Positions 25,250 to 32,633 of a stretch of DNA of 64,000 nucleotides are shown here, piece by piece. Both the position numbers and the translations under genes were made by a program. Source of the DNA: JALZKA01 sp963701205 (lineage in GTDB: Bacteria; Actinomycetota; Thermoleophilia; Solirubrobacterales; 70-9); NCBI GenBank assembly GCA_963701205.1, contig OY969575.1, positions 1,798,001-1,862,000 on the forward strand, written 5' to 3'. The notes under the pieces are model-generated. The model was given only the letters and a program-made list of their open reading frames with translations. It did not search any database and was not told the origin of the DNA. Within the stretch, counting starts at the first letter, position 1; every line of letters begins with the position of its first letter.

Positions 25250-25741
25250 TTACTCGCCGGCAAGCGGTGCGTCGCCGATCGGACGCTCTTCTTCGACCTG
25301 CCACTCCTGGTTGAAGCCGATCATCGCGACAACGATCATCAGGATCTGAACCGGGATCAGGACCACGATCAAGAGACCCACCAGGTCCTCGGGGAGTAGC
25401 GGCGAGTCGAAGCCGTCCTTGGACCGATCGAACCAGCCCGGGGCGGCAACTGCCGCGAAGATGATCATGATGACCGCCAGGGCGGAGCCGACGGGCAGAA
25501 CGCCGCGGTTCCAGCGCGCGACCATGACCGCGAAAAAGACATAGAGCCCAGCCCAAGCGAGGGACATGAGCGCGACCATCGAACTTTGCATTCGCTCCCA
25601 GCCGCCAATCACGATCAACGCGATCAGCGCCGCCGATACGAGCATCACCAGTGAGACGAGAGCCTTCGTTGACCTCGACTCCGTTTTTTCCCTGTTTGGT
25701 CGCCAGACCTCGTAGCCCGGACGAACGCTCATGACCTCCAT
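25250..25741 (-). CDS. integral membrane protein, four helices
   Basis: A protein of about 163 residues with four hydrophobic helices and short loops, ending in an acidic tail (EWQVEEERPIGDAP). ATG 25741 or ATG 25732 may be the start; neither has an ideally spaced ribosome site (GGAGG is only 2 nt from 25732). No family motif recognised. It lies convergent to CAP copy 1 and divergent from tRNA-Leu(TAG). Confidence 0.7.
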   Translation of the reverse strand: MEVMSVRPGYEVWRPNREKTESRSTKALVSLVMLVSAALIALIVIGGWERMQSSMVALMSLAWAGLYVFFAVMVARWNRGVLPVGSALAVIMIIFAAVAAPGWFDRSKDGFDSPLLPEDLVGLLIVVLIPVQILMIVVAMIGFNQEWQVEEERPIGDAPLAGE

Positions 25742-25807
25742 CGCCGTGAAGCATAGAACTCTCGGCGGTCGCGCGCGACAGTTGTTGGCCGTACCATCCA
25801 TATTCGT

Positions 25808-25891
25808 GCGGGCGTGGCGGAATTGGTAGACGCGCCGGCTTTAGGTGCCGGTGCTCGTTTGAGCGTGGGGGTTCGAGTCCCTCCGCCCGCA
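25808..25891 (+). tRNA. tRNA-Leu (TAG)
   Basis: An 84-nt type II tRNA: acceptor GCGGGCG/CGCCCGC, anticodon stem CCGGC/GCCGG enclosing TTTAGGT (anticodon TAG), variable arm with GCTC-GTTT-GAGC, T arm with GTTCGAGTC. Discriminator A, no encoded CCA. Confidence 0.95.
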
Positions 25892-25944
25892 TGATTCCTG
25901 TCGCGGCGTCGAGTCGCGACGGGTTAACCTGCCTCGACGCTCCC

Positions 25945-26016
25945 GGGGGAGTGATCTAACGGCTATGAGGTCGGTCTCCAAAACCGATAATCCGGGTTCG
26001 AGTCCCGGCTCCCCCG
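25945..26016 (+). tRNA. tRNA-Trp (CCA)
   Basis: A 72-nt tRNA: acceptor GGGGGAG/CTCCCCC, anticodon stem TCGGT/ACCGA enclosing CTCCAAA (anticodon CCA), T arm CCGGG-TTCGAGT-CCCGG, discriminator G. The D arm is unusual: only two of the expected four pairs form (T11-A24 and C12-G23), although the loop AACGGCTA is normal. Confidence 0.85.
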
Positions 26017-26058
26017 TTTTTCGCAACTTGTGGCCCGATGCCCTGTTTGTACGACGAC

Positions 26059-26643
26059 ATGCCAAGCAACAAGCGACCACACCGCCGCCGAAACGGGCTT
26101 GCTCTAACGCTTGCGCTTGTCCTAGCCATGGGGTTGACGGCGCCTGCGCTCCAGGCGGAGCCTGCACAGCGCGCCGCAGGCTGCGCGCACGCCACGGACG
26201 ATCCAAGTGAGGCAACCGCAAAGCAAATCCGGGCGGCGCTGGCCTGCCTTTTGGGCCGCGAGCGCCGCAAGGCCGATCGTTTGCGGTTGCGGGAACACGG
26301 CGCGCTTGGTTCGGTTGCGACCCGACACACCAAGCTGATGCTCAGGAAGGACTGCTTTGAGCACCGTTGTCGCGGCGAGCGGACGCTCGAAAAGCGGATC
26401 CTTGCCTCGGGCTATGTGCGGCCGGGGGACAGCTACCGGTTTGCGGAGAACATCGGTTGCGCGCGAACCCCGAAGGCACAGGTTCAGGCGTGGATGCACT
26501 CACGTGAACCGCGTAAGAACATCCGGCGCGCTCGCTTTACACACATCGGAATCGGCTTTCGCAAGGGAGCGCCGGAATCGGTTGATGACTGCGCCCCCGA
26601 ATTCGGGACCTACACGGTGACCTTCGCCTGGCGCAAGGGCTAG
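26059..26643 (+). CDS. secreted CAP-domain protein, copy 2
   Basis: A protein of about 194 residues (a start at 26038 would add 7). A very basic N-terminus (NKRPHRRR) and hydrophobic helix give a signal peptide ending near LQAEPAQ. The CAP core is divergent: RERRKADRLRLREHGALG, HTKLMLRKDCFEHRC, FAENIGC and WMHSREPRKNIRRARF, with the usual GHR changed to EPRKN. The cavity His and Cys pair remain. It lies 43 bp after tRNA-Trp and has no clear ribosome site. Confidence 0.82.
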   Translation: MPSNKRPHRRRNGLALTLALVLAMGLTAPALQAEPAQRAAGCAHATDDPSEATAKQIRAALACLLGRERRKADRLRLREHGALGSVATRHTKLMLRKDCFEHRCRGERTLEKRILASGYVRPGDSYRFAENIGCARTPKAQVQAWMHSREPRKNIRRARFTHIGIGFRKGAPESVDDCAPEFGTYTVTFAWRKG

Positions 26644-26714
26644 GCCGCCACAACATCCGTCCAGGCAGGTCACCTTGACTCACGCCATCCGCTCCTGGCC
26701 CCGAGTTAGGGGGC

Positions 26715-27296
26715 ATGACGTTCAAAATCCAACACCGCCGCTGGCCCGCTATGTCGCTCATCGCCGCGTTGCTCGGCGCAGCGGTCCTGTTCGGTACGCC
26801 CTCGCAGGCCATGGCGGCGAGCCCCTGCGCCAAGTTCGGCGACACCGAGCCGACGAATCTTCGCGCCGGGCAGGCACGCGGCGCGGTTCGCTGTCTGCTC
26901 AACCGCGAACGCCGACGCCGCGGCCTTTCGAAACTTCGCGGGAACCGGCAGCTGACCGCCGCGGCCCAGCGCCACAACGACCACATGCAAAAGCGTTCCT
27001 GTTTTGACCACGTTTGTCCCGGCGAGAACGATCTGGCTCGGCGTCTGGGCATGGTCGGGTACTTGGCGAGCGGTCTCAGGCAGTGGAGCTACGGCGAGAA
27101 CATCGCCTGGGGCGGCGGCGCCAACGGCACTCCCAAAGCGATGGTCAAGGCATGGATGAACAGCGCCGGGCACCGCGCCAACATCCTGAGTTCGTCGTTT
27201 CGCGATATCGGGGTTGGGTTCACCAAGGGCTCCCCCTACAGCAAGCGCGACCAGGCTGGGATCTACACGACCGATTTCGGCCTCCGGGTCAAGTAA
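26715..27296 (+). CDS. secreted CAP-domain protein, copy 3
   Basis: A 193-residue protein with a signal peptide ending at about residue 34 (QAMA-A) and the most canonical CAP domain of the three: CLLNRERRRRGLSKLRGNRQL, AAQRHNDHM, GENIAWGGG and WMNSAGHRANILSSSFRDIGVGF. Conserved Cys residues suggest two disulfides. It lies 71 bp after copy 2 in the same direction and is followed 26 bp later by tRNA-Gly. Confidence 0.9.
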   Translation: MTFKIQHRRWPAMSLIAALLGAAVLFGTPSQAMAASPCAKFGDTEPTNLRAGQARGAVRCLLNRERRRRGLSKLRGNRQLTAAAQRHNDHMQKRSCFDHVCPGENDLARRLGMVGYLASGLRQWSYGENIAWGGGANGTPKAMVKAWMNSAGHRANILSSSFRDIGVGFTKGSPYSKRDQAGIYTTDFGLRVK

Positions 27297-27322
27297 GCGG
27301 CCGAGGCTATGATCCGCCCTCT

Positions 27323-27395
27323 GCGGGCGAGGTGTAATTGGTTGCACGTCAGCCTTCCAAGCTGAAGGAAGCGGGTTCGAGCCCCGTCGCCCGCT
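27323..27395 (+). tRNA. tRNA-Gly (TCC)
   Basis: A 73-nt tRNA: acceptor GCGGGCG/CGCCCGC, anticodon stem TCAGC/GCTGA enclosing CTTCCAA (anticodon TCC), T arm GCGGG-TTCGAGC-CCCGT, discriminator T, no encoded CCA. Confidence 0.94.
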
Positions 27396-27446
27396 TCAAA
27401 CCCTGGTTTCAGACTGCACAGTTCCCCTAAACTCGCGTTCTGGCCA

Positions 27447-27520
27447 CGGGGCGTGGCGCAGTTTGGTAGCGCATTCGGCTGGGGGCCGAAAGGTCGCTGG
27501 TTCAAATCCAGTCGCCCCGA
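27447..27520 (+). tRNA. tRNA-Pro (GGG)
   Basis: A 74-nt tRNA: acceptor CGGGGCG/CGCCCCG, anticodon stem TTCGG/CCGAA enclosing CTGGGGG (anticodon GGG), T arm CTGG-TTCAAAT-CCAG, discriminator A. Its 3' end recurs in part at 29666, 29749 and 31176, which makes it a probable integration target. Confidence 0.94.
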
Positions 27521-27728
27521 TATCCGACCTCAACTGCGAACCCTCGCTTTGCATGGGTTGCCACTACTCGCCCGGGAACGAGAGGAAGAGTTCGAGTGAG
27601 GGATTTTGCACCTATACGGTGTACAACTCCTCAGTCGCCAACATTGCCGTGGCTAGGCGCTTCGGACGAGGAGGTGCGTTGCATGGAAAGCGCAACTACC
27701 CCTGGCGCCTGCGGTGCGCCGCTAACGC
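27521..27728. other. spacer after tRNA-Pro
   Basis: A 208-bp stretch between tRNA-Pro and the cupin gene. It starts with the tRNA 3' flank that is echoed at 31213-31234. A + strand frame that begins inside the tRNA reads through it, but its protein has no family character. No terminator or gene is supported. Confidence 0.4.
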
Positions 27729-28208
27729 CTAGGCCTCGGACTGCGCGAGCGGTGGGCCGACCACATCCATCCCCGCCTCGCCGCCTAGGCGCGCGAACTC
27801 CTCTTCGAACGATGCGCCCTCCGGCAGCTCGGCGAAGGCGAAGAAGAAGCGCTCCATCCCGGGTGAGGCCGGCGTGAACGTGACGAGCAAGCGTGCCGGC
27901 TCGGACCCGACCGACTGCCAGGTGTGTTCGACCCCGCGCGGAATGAAGGCGAACCCGCCCGCGGCGACCTCCCTGACCTCGTCGTGGAGCTTGAAGCGAA
28001 GCTTGCCGCGGATCACGTAGAGGACCTCCTCCTCGTTGGCGTGCACGTGCATCGGCGGGCCTTCACCGGGTGCCGCCACGCTCTCGAACATCGTTAGCGA
28101 GCCGCCTGTTTCACGCCCGGTGAGCTTCATCGTCAGGTCTCCGCCAAGCGGGTTGCGGATGGTCTGGCCCTCGCCGAGTCCTAAAGTCAGCGGCACGTCC
28201 TCGGGCAT
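27729..28208 (-). CDS. cupin-domain protein
   Basis: A 159-residue single-domain cupin. Motif 1 is present as HVHANEEEVLYVIRGKLRF with the HxH and Glu metal ligands, and motif 2 as FIPRGVEHTWQ with the last His. Such proteins are metal-dependent dioxygenases, isomerases or ligand binders; nothing here fixes the substrate. ATG 28208 has a good GGAGGA site, and the longer upstream frame overlaps the divergent promoter region. Confidence 0.87.
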   Translation of the reverse strand: MPEDVPLTLGLGEGQTIRNPLGGDLTMKLTGRETGGSLTMFESVAAPGEGPPMHVHANEEEVLYVIRGKLRFKLHDEVREVAAGGFAFIPRGVEHTWQSVGSEPARLLVTFTPASPGMERFFFAFAELPEGASFEEEFARLGGEAGMDVVGPPLAQSEA

Positions 28209-28414
28209 CGTGTCTCCTCCAGATCGGTGTGGAAAGACTCTATGGCTCCCGCGTGGCGGCGGTACGCTCACGCGCGCCCAGTAGTAGCGCTTTGGACCAA
28301 AAGTACCATTTCTTAGGCCTGACGTCCCGGCCACTGGTGCCAGCGACCGGCGCGCGCCAATTCGTTGCGCCTTTTCCGTTAATAGACATCCGGCGCAATG
28401 CCGATGGGAAGTCA

Positions 28415-29434
28415 ATGGTGGACACGACCATTAGGCGCGGGCTGCGGACCGGCGCTCGCGACCCGTCAATGACTAGCCGCGTGCTTGGCGTTTTCTATCT
28501 GGCAGGGGGACTGCTCGTCGTCCTCTCGGTCGTGCTACCTAACCCCGAAGGAGCCAATGCCGCGGGGCTCGTCGGGATCGCTGGAGTGGCCGCCGTTGTG
28601 GGCAGCGCGAGCCTTATCTGGGCAAAGCACGCACGGATGTGGACCGTGCATGCCGTGCTTGCCGCCGGTACGGCCTTGATCTGCCTGTGCGTGTACTTCG
28701 CGGGAGTTGCCGCTGGAATCTATTCTGCGATGTTCGTCTGGGTTGTGCTCGTGGCCGGAAGCTTCTTCAAGGGCCGAGCCGTCGTCGCTCACGTCGGCTG
28801 GGTCATCACCAGCTGGGGACTGGTCCTCCTCTTGGTCGAGGAGCCGACCGATTTCTCGAAGATCACTCGATGGACGCTGGGCAGCTTCGTACTTGCGGTC
28901 GCCGCGGCTGTGATGAGCGAGATCGTCGCCGGGCGTCAGTTGACAGAGGAGGCGCTGCGCGGCGCCCAGGATGAGCTTAAGGATCTCGCGCACCGCGACC
29001 CGCTAACCGGGGTTGCAAATCCGCGCCTCTTTGAGATCGAGGCAGGACGCGAGATGGCTCGAGCCAAGAGGCAGGACTGGCCGCTTTGCCTCATCACTCT
29101 CGACCTCGACGACTTCAAGGGCTACAACGATGAACACGGCCACGTCGCCGGTGACCGGCTCCTGAAAGCTACTGCCAGCGCCTGGGCCGCCATTCTGCGA
29201 GCCGAGGACGTCATCGCACGCATGGGCGGTGACGAGTTCGCGGTATTGCTACCCGACTGTCCCTCCACTGAAGCCGGGACCGTGATGCAAAGGCTTCACG
29301 CCGCCACCCCCATGGGGCAAAGCTGCACGGCGGGCATCGCCTGCTGGGACGGCCGCGAGTCGGCCGAGCAGTGGCGCGAGCGAGCAGACCGGGAGATGTA
29401 CGGGTTCAAGGGCCCAGGGGCACCTCCGTTCTGA
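28415..29434 (+). CDS. membrane diguanylate cyclase (GGDEF), second copy
   Basis: A 339-residue protein with about six membrane helices (20-175) and a GGDEF domain. GGDEF is at 271-275 and an I-site RAED at 262-265. The C-terminal part of the GGDEF domain is shorter than in the copy at 19345. The general layout matches that copy, so the two may be related. ATG 28415 was chosen because the helices start soon after it; the open frame upstream is in the divergent promoter region. Confidence 0.88.
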   Translation: MVDTTIRRGLRTGARDPSMTSRVLGVFYLAGGLLVVLSVVLPNPEGANAAGLVGIAGVAAVVGSASLIWAKHARMWTVHAVLAAGTALICLCVYFAGVAAGIYSAMFVWVVLVAGSFFKGRAVVAHVGWVITSWGLVLLLVEEPTDFSKITRWTLGSFVLAVAAAVMSEIVAGRQLTEEALRGAQDELKDLAHRDPLTGVANPRLFEIEAGREMARAKRQDWPLCLITLDLDDFKGYNDEHGHVAGDRLLKATASAWAAILRAEDVIARMGGDEFAVLLPDCPSTEAGTVMQRLHAATPMGQSCTAGIACWDGRESAEQWRERADREMYGFKGPGAPPF

Positions 29435-29492
29435 GGGCATCGTCGAACGCAGTGATTTCTATGCAAAGCGAGTATTTCTCCTGCGCACGCCC

Positions 29493-29699
29493 CTAGCGTC
29501 TGCCGCGATTACAGGCGATGCAGCTGAGCCTGAGGTTCGCCAGCGAATCGTCGCCGCGGTCGGCGATCGGGATCAGGTGATCGATATCGGTGGCAGGTCT
29601 CCCGCAATGAACGCAGGCCCGGCCGTATCGGGCGAAGAATTGCTGCCGGACCGCTTGCCAACGTCGTCGCCCCGATACCTGAGCGCAGATCCGGGTAGC
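29493..29699 (-). pseudogene. HNH endonuclease fragment
   Basis: A 68-codon - strand frame ending at the TAG at 29493-29495. It encodes a clear HNH core: CVHCG zinc pair, DIDHLIPIADRGDDSLANLRLSC with the catalytic DH, then CIACN with the second zinc pair. A stop (TAG) closes the frame upstream and no ATG, GTG or TTG lies before the domain, so the gene is 5'-truncated. The fragment overlaps a partial tRNA-Pro repeat at 29666. Confidence 0.65.
29666..29677 (+). repeat. partial tRNA-Pro 3'-end repeat
   Basis: GTCGCCCCGATA, 12 bp identical to the 3' end of tRNA-Pro plus its first flank bases (27511-27522). The following bases (CCTGAGCGC) resemble those after the copy at 31205. Short, so chance is possible on its own. 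Confidence 0.4.
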
Positions 29700-29748
29700 A
29701 GCCTACCCAGGCTCTGGCGACCCGTCTCGGTGTTCGCACCTCTTTGAA

Positions 29749-29763
29749 CCAGTCGCCCCGATA
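29749..29763 (+). repeat. tRNA-Pro 3'-end direct repeat (att-like scar)
   Basis: CCAGTCGCCCCGATA, 15 bp identical to 27508-27522, which spans the T-arm/acceptor end of tRNA-Pro and two flank bases. A direct repeat of a tRNA 3' end some 2.2 kb downstream of the gene is the usual mark left by tRNA-targeted integration. Confidence 0.5.
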
Positions 29764-29857
29764 CTGGATCCCGACTCGGTTGCGGCGTTAGCTTCAGACA
29801 TCCGACCCAAAGATCGTTTACGGTGGGTTTGTCACAAATTGATTTGGGAGGAACGGG

Positions 29858-31078
29858 ATGGGGCGAACCTCGATAGTTGGTATACGGGTGGCTGTAATCG
29901 CGGCCACGGCGCTGGCGTTGCTGATTATGCCGACGTCGGCAAGCGCCGGACGTTTGGTCGCAACCGGTCATGACACTGACGATCACTGCAGCGATTCGTC
30001 GCCGGAGCAGTGCGGCTTCCTCCGTGTGGCCACGAACTACGTTCGCAAGGGCGCCCCTGACCCAAACAAGAAGGTGCTCCTGCTCGACTGCAATGGCGGC
30101 GTTCGGAATGCCCTCAACAACGCGTTCAGCAACGGCCTTTCGAACAGGCGAGTGTGTCCGAGCGACGACGCTAGCGCGTTCAACAAGCTGCCCCTAACGA
30201 CGAGCAAATTCAGCGCGGTTCTCGTAGGTAGCTCGTGCGACGATTCCGACGACGTTGGGATCGGCAACAACACGCTGAACTTGACCGAGGATCTGCCGGG
30301 TGGCTGCGAGGAGCCGGGGGGCTCGACGCCCGATTCGGATCTGATTAACAAGCGCAAGGGTGACATCAAGGCCTTCTTCAACCAGGGCGGCGGAATCTTC
30401 GCGATGTCGGGCGTGAACAACGGCGACGGTGACCCGTCCAATGGACCCGACCGCTACTACCGGTTTCTGCCGCTGGATGCACAGGGCGTTGAAGTGACTT
30501 CACCGTTTTGTCTTACGAATCTGGGCATAGCACTGGGATTCGAGGACCAGGACTGCCCAGACCCGTCGAAGCACAGCGGCACCCGGGACGACATCAACTG
30601 TTGCCCGACCCACAACTCGTTTGCCGAGCCCGAGCCGGGTCCGCTGAAGGTTGCCGAGCGCGACGATGACGACTTTGCGGAGACGCTCGTTGCGGATGCA
30701 CAGATTCGTGGTGGCAAGTTCGTTGCGGACAAAAAAGGCCCGCGCGCGACCGTCAAGGGCGTCCCCGCCGAATGCACGCGCGAGGACTTTTCAATCTCGG
30801 TTCGGCTACGTGACCCCGCGGGCATTCGCAGCGTGCGAGTACTGCTCGACGACCGCCTGCGAAAGAAGACCACCAAGCGCCGATTCGACGTGTCGATTCG
30901 CGCCAGTGGGCTAAGTGCAGGCCAACATCGGATCAAGGTGAGAGCGGTTGACCAAGATGGCAACGTTTCGGTCAAGGTCAAGCGGTTCACGCGTTGTGCC
31001 GGTGGCGTCGGTGGTCCGTGCGTGCGAGACTCGGCGGATAGCGGCAGTAGTCGGTACCGCGCGTCACGACGGTGCTGA
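29858..31078 (+). CDS. secreted protein with C-terminal Ig-like domain
   Basis: A 406-residue exported protein. The signal peptide runs to about residue 30 (SASA-G). The N-domain (31-285) begins LVATGHDTDDHC, is rich in Asp, Asn and Gly, has several Cys pairs and includes FFNQGGGIFAMSGVNNGDGD, reminiscent of ThuA/glutamine-amidotransferase-like folds, though no catalytic triad is evident. Residues about 290-385 form an Ig-like beta-sandwich (VRLRDPAGIRSVRVLLDD and VRAVDQDGN). Start follows GGGAGGAACGG. Function unknown; a surface or matrix protein is likely. Confidence 0.8.
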   Translation: MGRTSIVGIRVAVIAATALALLIMPTSASAGRLVATGHDTDDHCSDSSPEQCGFLRVATNYVRKGAPDPNKKVLLLDCNGGVRNALNNAFSNGLSNRRVCPSDDASAFNKLPLTTSKFSAVLVGSSCDDSDDVGIGNNTLNLTEDLPGGCEEPGGSTPDSDLINKRKGDIKAFFNQGGGIFAMSGVNNGDGDPSNGPDRYYRFLPLDAQGVEVTSPFCLTNLGIALGFEDQDCPDPSKHSGTRDDINCCPTHNSFAEPEPGPLKVAERDDDDFAETLVADAQIRGGKFVADKKGPRATVKGVPAECTREDFSISVRLRDPAGIRSVRVLLDDRLRKKTTKRRFDVSIRASGLSAGQHRIKVRAVDQDGNVSVKVKRFTRCAGGVGGPCVRDSADSGSSRYRASRRC

Positions 31079-31175
31079 TCCGCCGCAGCGGCGGGAGCGC
31101 TCGACGGCGGTAGCCAGCGCGGCGACATTCGGATCGCCTTAGTCGCCCGCGGCGTTCGGCGGACGGTTGGTTGAA

Positions 31176-31212
31176 GGCCGAAAGGTCTCTGGTTCTGATC
31201 TAGCCGCCCCGG
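31176..31212 (+). repeat. degenerate copy of the tRNA-Pro 3' half
   Basis: Thirty-seven bases that match tRNA-Pro 27484-27520 at 31 positions, starting GGCCGAAAGGTC and ending CCGCCCCGG. The likeness continues about 20 bp into the flank (TACCTGATCGCGACCTGCGAAC against TATCCGACCTCAACTGCGAAC). The acceptor and D arm are missing, so it is not a working tRNA. Confidence 0.6.
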
Positions 31213-31640
31213 TACCTGATCGCGACCTGCGAACAAGACGCAGCGCGGCGGATCCGCATGCGCTCACGAAGAGGCTCCACCTTGCCGCGAGGCTCGAGCA
31301 CAGCGCGGCCTGCGACTGCCAACGGATGGTTCTCGAGGTCTGCGTCAACGTATTCCTGCGGCGATTTCGCCGTGAACGCAAGAGCCTGTGTTTCAAGCGT
31401 GACCTCGAAGCCGTGTCCGGCAGCGCGTCTCGGTCGTGCCATGCGAACCGCGGCGGGCCAGCTGGTGCACCGATGGCATTGCGGACTGCCTCTTGCGCGG
31501 CACCGACCGCATCGTGGATCGCGCCCTTCCGGCACCCACGCGCTCAACACGATTCGCCCGGCGGGAGCGGTCGCCCGAGCCATCTCGGATGCCGCGGTAT
31601 CCGCGCTCGAGAAGGTACCTCCCGTCTTGCCACGCCCAGC
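31204..31640 (-). pseudogene. SAM-dependent methyltransferase remnant
   Basis: The C-terminal half of a UbiE-like class I methyltransferase can be followed on the - strand across shifting frames: SEMARATAPAGRIVLSAW, then in another frame AIHDAVGAAQEAVRNAIGAP and PAGPPRFAWHD, then again FEVTLETQALAFTAKSPQEYVDA and LEPRGKVEPLRERM. At least two frameshifts are needed and the N-terminal SAM-binding half is gone. The 3' end runs into the tRNA-Pro remnant at 31176-31212. Confidence 0.65.
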
Positions 31641-31665
31641 CCGATCGCCTCCCCGATCGCGCCGA

Positions 31666-31869
31666 TTGGTCGTTGCCAAAGCCGTGCGTGTAGTCGATGT
31701 CGCTGATCTCTCGGTAGACGATCTCGAGCAAGGCTGAGGTCGCGGCGCGGCCTTCGAAGCCGCTGTCCCCGATCACCGGCGAATGGAAGATCACGTCCTG
31801 CGCCAGCAGGGTCACGGTGCCGGGGTGGTCGTGCTCCGCGAATGCCTGGGCATACGGATGCAGAATCAT
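31666..31869 (-). pseudogene. truncated SnoaL-like gene
   Basis: A good start (ATG 31869 after AGGAGGTCCCA) leads into 68 residues with SnoaL/NTF2 character (FAEHDHPGTVTLLAQDVIFHS, then GFEGRAATSALLEIVYREI), similar in layout to the intact gene at 13875. After about 31666 the similarity stops and the frame runs into methyltransferase-derived sequence. This looks like a deletion fusion of two neighbouring genes. Confidence 0.6.
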
Positions 31870-31936
31870 TGGGACCTCCTGTGTGGATAACCGGTCGTTG
31901 GGCAATGCAGCCCTCCCGTTAGCCTCGATCCGCGAC

Positions 31937-32521
31937 TTAGCTGGCCGCCCCGTCGCCCGGCGCCGGCGGGGTGGACCCGCCGATCGCACGAACCCGCGCA
32001 GCCCCCAGGACGAGCGCCGAACCCAGGATCGCGCCGCCGATGATGAGGATCGTGTCGTCTCCGCTTGCGGGCTTGGCGACCATGTCGAGAACGACCAGGA
32101 AGAGGATCGTCAACTGAACCCTGTCGATGATGTTGAGTCGGCGGACGCGGTGGTCGGCCTCTTGATTTCCCGGGCCGTGCTCCTCGACGAGCTGGCCGAT
32201 CCGCTCACCCTCAGGCTTGAAGTAGAGGATTCCCAGGAGAAACGAGACGGCCCAGCCGACCAATGCGATCGTTATCCAGAGCTGATCGAACGTCCAGGGT
32301 CCTTCGAGCACCATCAGGATCCCAAGCGCGAGTGTGGACAGCGACGCCGGAATGAACAGACGCGGCGCAAGCCAGCCCACGTCCTGGTGATAGCTGGCCT
32401 CCTTTCGACGATCCCCGGCGCGCTCGGCACCAAAAACCAAAAGGCCAAACATGAAACCCGCGCCCAGCCAGATGATCGCTGAGGCAACATGAAAGAAGGT
32501 GAGCACTTCGTAATAGCTCAT
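31937..32521 (-). CDS. DUF2269-like integral membrane protein
   Basis: A 194-residue membrane protein with four to five helices. The first helix FHVASAIIWLGAGFMFGLLVFG and the helix around PASLSTLALGILMVLEG resemble the DUF2269 family, whose role is unknown. ATG 32521 was chosen because family members start just before this first helix. It is transcribed away from the acyl-CoA dehydrogenase. Confidence 0.75.
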   Translation of the reverse strand: MSYYEVLTFFHVASAIIWLGAGFMFGLLVFGAERAGDRRKEASYHQDVGWLAPRLFIPASLSTLALGILMVLEGPWTFDQLWITIALVGWAVSFLLGILYFKPEGERIGQLVEEHGPGNQEADHRVRRLNIIDRVQLTILFLVVLDMVAKPASGDDTILIIGGAILGSALVLGAARVRAIGGSTPPAPGDGAAS

Positions 32522-32633
32522 CAGAGGACCCCTCCCCAAATAGGTGTTCTTTGCGCGCCGTGCCACAAGACGGCGACGGCTGCAAGAGTAGATCACTTTG
32601 CGGCGTCAAGTGCGGCCGTGTTCTAATTGCGCG

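Noticed and set aside
27463..27732. Possible 89-residue gene after tRNA-Pro
   Set aside because: The frame begins inside the tRNA and the protein shows no motif or ribosome site.
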